From Emticicia sp. 21SJ11W-3 (GTDB lineage Bacteria; Bacteroidota; Bacteroidia; Cytophagales; Spirosomataceae), in NCBI RefSeq assembly GCF_024138715.1, contig NZ_CP092074.1, positions 1,922,001-1,986,000 on the forward strand: 64,000 bases of DNA, written 5' to 3'. Below are positions 62,688 through 64,000 of the stretch, piece after piece. Under the pieces are notes generated by a model. That model searched no databases, was not told where the DNA came from, and saw nothing but the letters and a program-made list of their open reading frames with translations. A program made the translations under genes and the position numbers. How positions within the stretch are numbered: position 1 is the stretch's first letter; each line of letters opens with the position of its first letter.

Positions 62688-64000
62688 ATGAAGATTCTAT
62701 TGACAAGAAGACGTACTAATGATGGTAATTATGTGTCTGATGTAAAAGCGGCAGATGAGTACACCATCGCAAACGAGCCGATTGCCTCAATAGATCTCAT
62801 GGAGCGCGCTGCACGTGCATTTGTGAATTTCTTTGAAAGCAAATATGCGGTTTCTTATAAAAAAATTGTGGTTTTATGCGGGCTGGGTGATAATGGTGGA
62901 GATGGCCTGGCAATTGCCAGAATGCTCTATCATTCAGGTTATGACGTAGAGGTTTTTGTAATGGATTATTCTGAACGAAAGTCTGATAACTTTAAAATAA
63001 ATCTTGGCAGGCTTGTTAATAAAATTGATGCCCGGCTATGCAAGACAGATGTCGACTTGCCGGTCATTAATCCTGATTATTTATATATTGATGCTTTACT
63101 AGGGGCCGGGCTTTCAAGGCCTCTTGAAGGGATACTTAAAACACTGGTAAGCAGTCTTAATACAAGTGGCGCAGAGCTGGTTTCAGTTGATATTCCGTCA
63201 GGTTTATTTGCTGATTCACCCAACGGGTCTGATGATGTAATTGTAATGGCAAACCAAACCATTACTTTTCAGACGCCCAAACTTGCTTTTTTTCTTCCTC
63301 AAAATGCTGCTTACGTGGGCGATTGGTGGGTGGTTGATATAGGCTTGCATGACGGATTTATCAGTCAGTTTGATTCCGGATATGAATACACTGATGCCCG
63401 AATGGCCAGGCAATTAATAAAACCAAGAAATAAATTCTCTAATAAAGGTAATTTTGGCCATGCTTTAATGATTGCCGGCAGTTATGGTATGATTGGCGCC
63501 GCCGTTCTATCTACCCGGGCCTGTCTTCGTTCGGGCGTTGGTAAAATAAGCGTGTACACCCCGGCTTGCGGGTATGCAATTCTTCAGTCCTCAGTGCCGG
63601 AAGCCATGTGCCTGCCTACCGGCAATCAGAAAGAACTGGAAGATATGCCACCCCTAGACAATTATCAGGCTATTGGTGTCGGTTGTGGTATTGGTACAAA
63701 TCACGGTACTGCCAGCATGATTGAGGCCATCCTGAAAAATGTTAAAGTGCCTTTAGTTATTGATGCCGATGCATTGAATATCATTGCTGCCGATAACCAT
63801 CAATTAAGCCTGATACCAGCAGGTGCTGTGTTGACACCCCATCCGAAGGAATTTCAGAGATTAATTGGTAAAACTTGGGCAAATGACTACGAAAAACTTG
63901 AGCTTCTGGCAGCTTTTGCCGTAAAGCGCCAGTGCATAGTTTGTCTCAAAGGTGCATTTACCGCAATTGCCTCGCCGGATGGTAAAATTTATTTTAACTC
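62688..64000 (+). CDS. nnr: Bifunctional NAD(P)H-hydrate epimerase/dehydratase (partial)
   Basis: The open frame runs off the window after about 437 codons. The N-terminal YjeF_N epimerase domain has ADEYTIANEP, VVLCGLGDNGGDGLAIARML and VSVDIPSGLF. The C-terminal dehydratase begins around residue 240 with NKFSNKGNFGHALMIAGSYGM, then VIDADALNI and LTPHPKEFQRL. Together they repair hydrated NAD(P)H. The first 20 residues are odd: between MKIL and VKAADEYT there are roughly 10 extra residues (TRRRTNDGNYV) compared with the usual family start; a GTG at 62733 is an alternative start. Confidence 0.93.
   Translation, partial: MKILLTRRRTNDGNYVSDVKAADEYTIANEPIASIDLMERAARAFVNFFESKYAVSYKKIVVLCGLGDNGGDGLAIARMLYHSGYDVEVFVMDYSERKSDNFKINLGRLVNKIDARLCKTDVDLPVINPDYLYIDALLGAGLSRPLEGILKTLVSSLNTSGAELVSVDIPSGLFADSPNGSDDVIVMANQTITFQTPKLAFFLPQNAAYVGDWWVVDIGLHDGFISQFDSGYEYTDARMARQLIKPRNKFSNKGNFGHALMIAGSYGMIGAAVLSTRACLRSGVGKISVYTPACGYAILQSSVPEAMCLPTGNQKELEDMPPLDNYQAIGVGCGIGTNHGTASMIEAILKNVKVPLVIDADALNIIAADNHQLSLIPAGAVLTPHPKEFQRLIGKTWANDYEKLELLAAFAVKRQCIVCLKGAFTAIASPDGKIYFN

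Overview
The window looks like a chromosomal piece of a Bacteroidota bacterium, most likely in the Cytophagales or a related order. Supporting signs are a T9SS-type C-terminal sorting domain on an M1 peptidase, four TonB-dependent outer-membrane receptors or partners with Bacteroidota domain layout (carboxypeptidase-like N-terminal domains, DUF4249, HmuY), two LytS/LytTR-type two-component systems, GSCFA, DUF3857, DUF2490 and PorT-like proteins, and TAnnTTTG-type -7 promoter elements. No rRNA, tRNA or CRISPR array was recognised by eye.

Layout. 1-6.7 kb: a thioredoxin-like protein, a Gfo/Idh/MocA oxidoreductase, an HmuY-like lipoprotein with its TonB-dependent receptor behind a promoter flanked by two operator-like dyads, and a small secreted protein. 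7-12 kb: an ABC ATPase, a membrane protein and a TlpA-like thioredoxin, then a convergent LytTR regulator and LytS-type kinase. 12-20 kb: a DUF5694 protein, an S41 peptidase, YicC, enolase, a DivIC/FtsB-like protein, an Mrp ATPase and a GSCFA protein. 20.4-22.2 kb: a complete IS1182-family element.

22.2-31.8 kb is the most coherent regulatory unit: cotH-vtc-DUF4956-DUF2490 on the minus strand, divergent from a LytS/LytTR pair that is followed by a TonB-dependent receptor and a DUF4249 lipoprotein. Three promoter regions here carry the same heptamer (TCTACAC-like) as direct repeats exactly 21 bp apart, the geometry expected for a LytTR dimer. I infer one regulon. A second LytTR system at 10-12 kb has its own 21-bp repeat plus a perfect 13-bp dyad in the divergent intergenic region.

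32-49 kb: an exonuclease/endonuclease/phosphatase-family protein, three tandem DUF3857/transglutaminase-like proteins (two lacking the catalytic cysteine, one with an apparent frameshift in its signal peptide), hypoxanthine phosphoribosyltransferase, a TPR protein, Lrp/AsnC, a short NAD(P)-binding protein, a PorT-like barrel, RadA, and a TonB-receptor/M1-peptidase pair. 49.4-62.6 kb: a surface-polysaccharide locus with flippase, EpsG-like polymerase, two glycosyltransferases, a beta-helix protein, two CapK/PaaK-like adenylate-forming enzymes, three ATP-grasp enzymes, an initiating sugar transferase and a GNAT acetyltransferase. The combination suggests a glycan decorated with carboxylate or amino-acid groups. 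The window ends inside a bifunctional NAD(P)H-hydrate repair enzyme.
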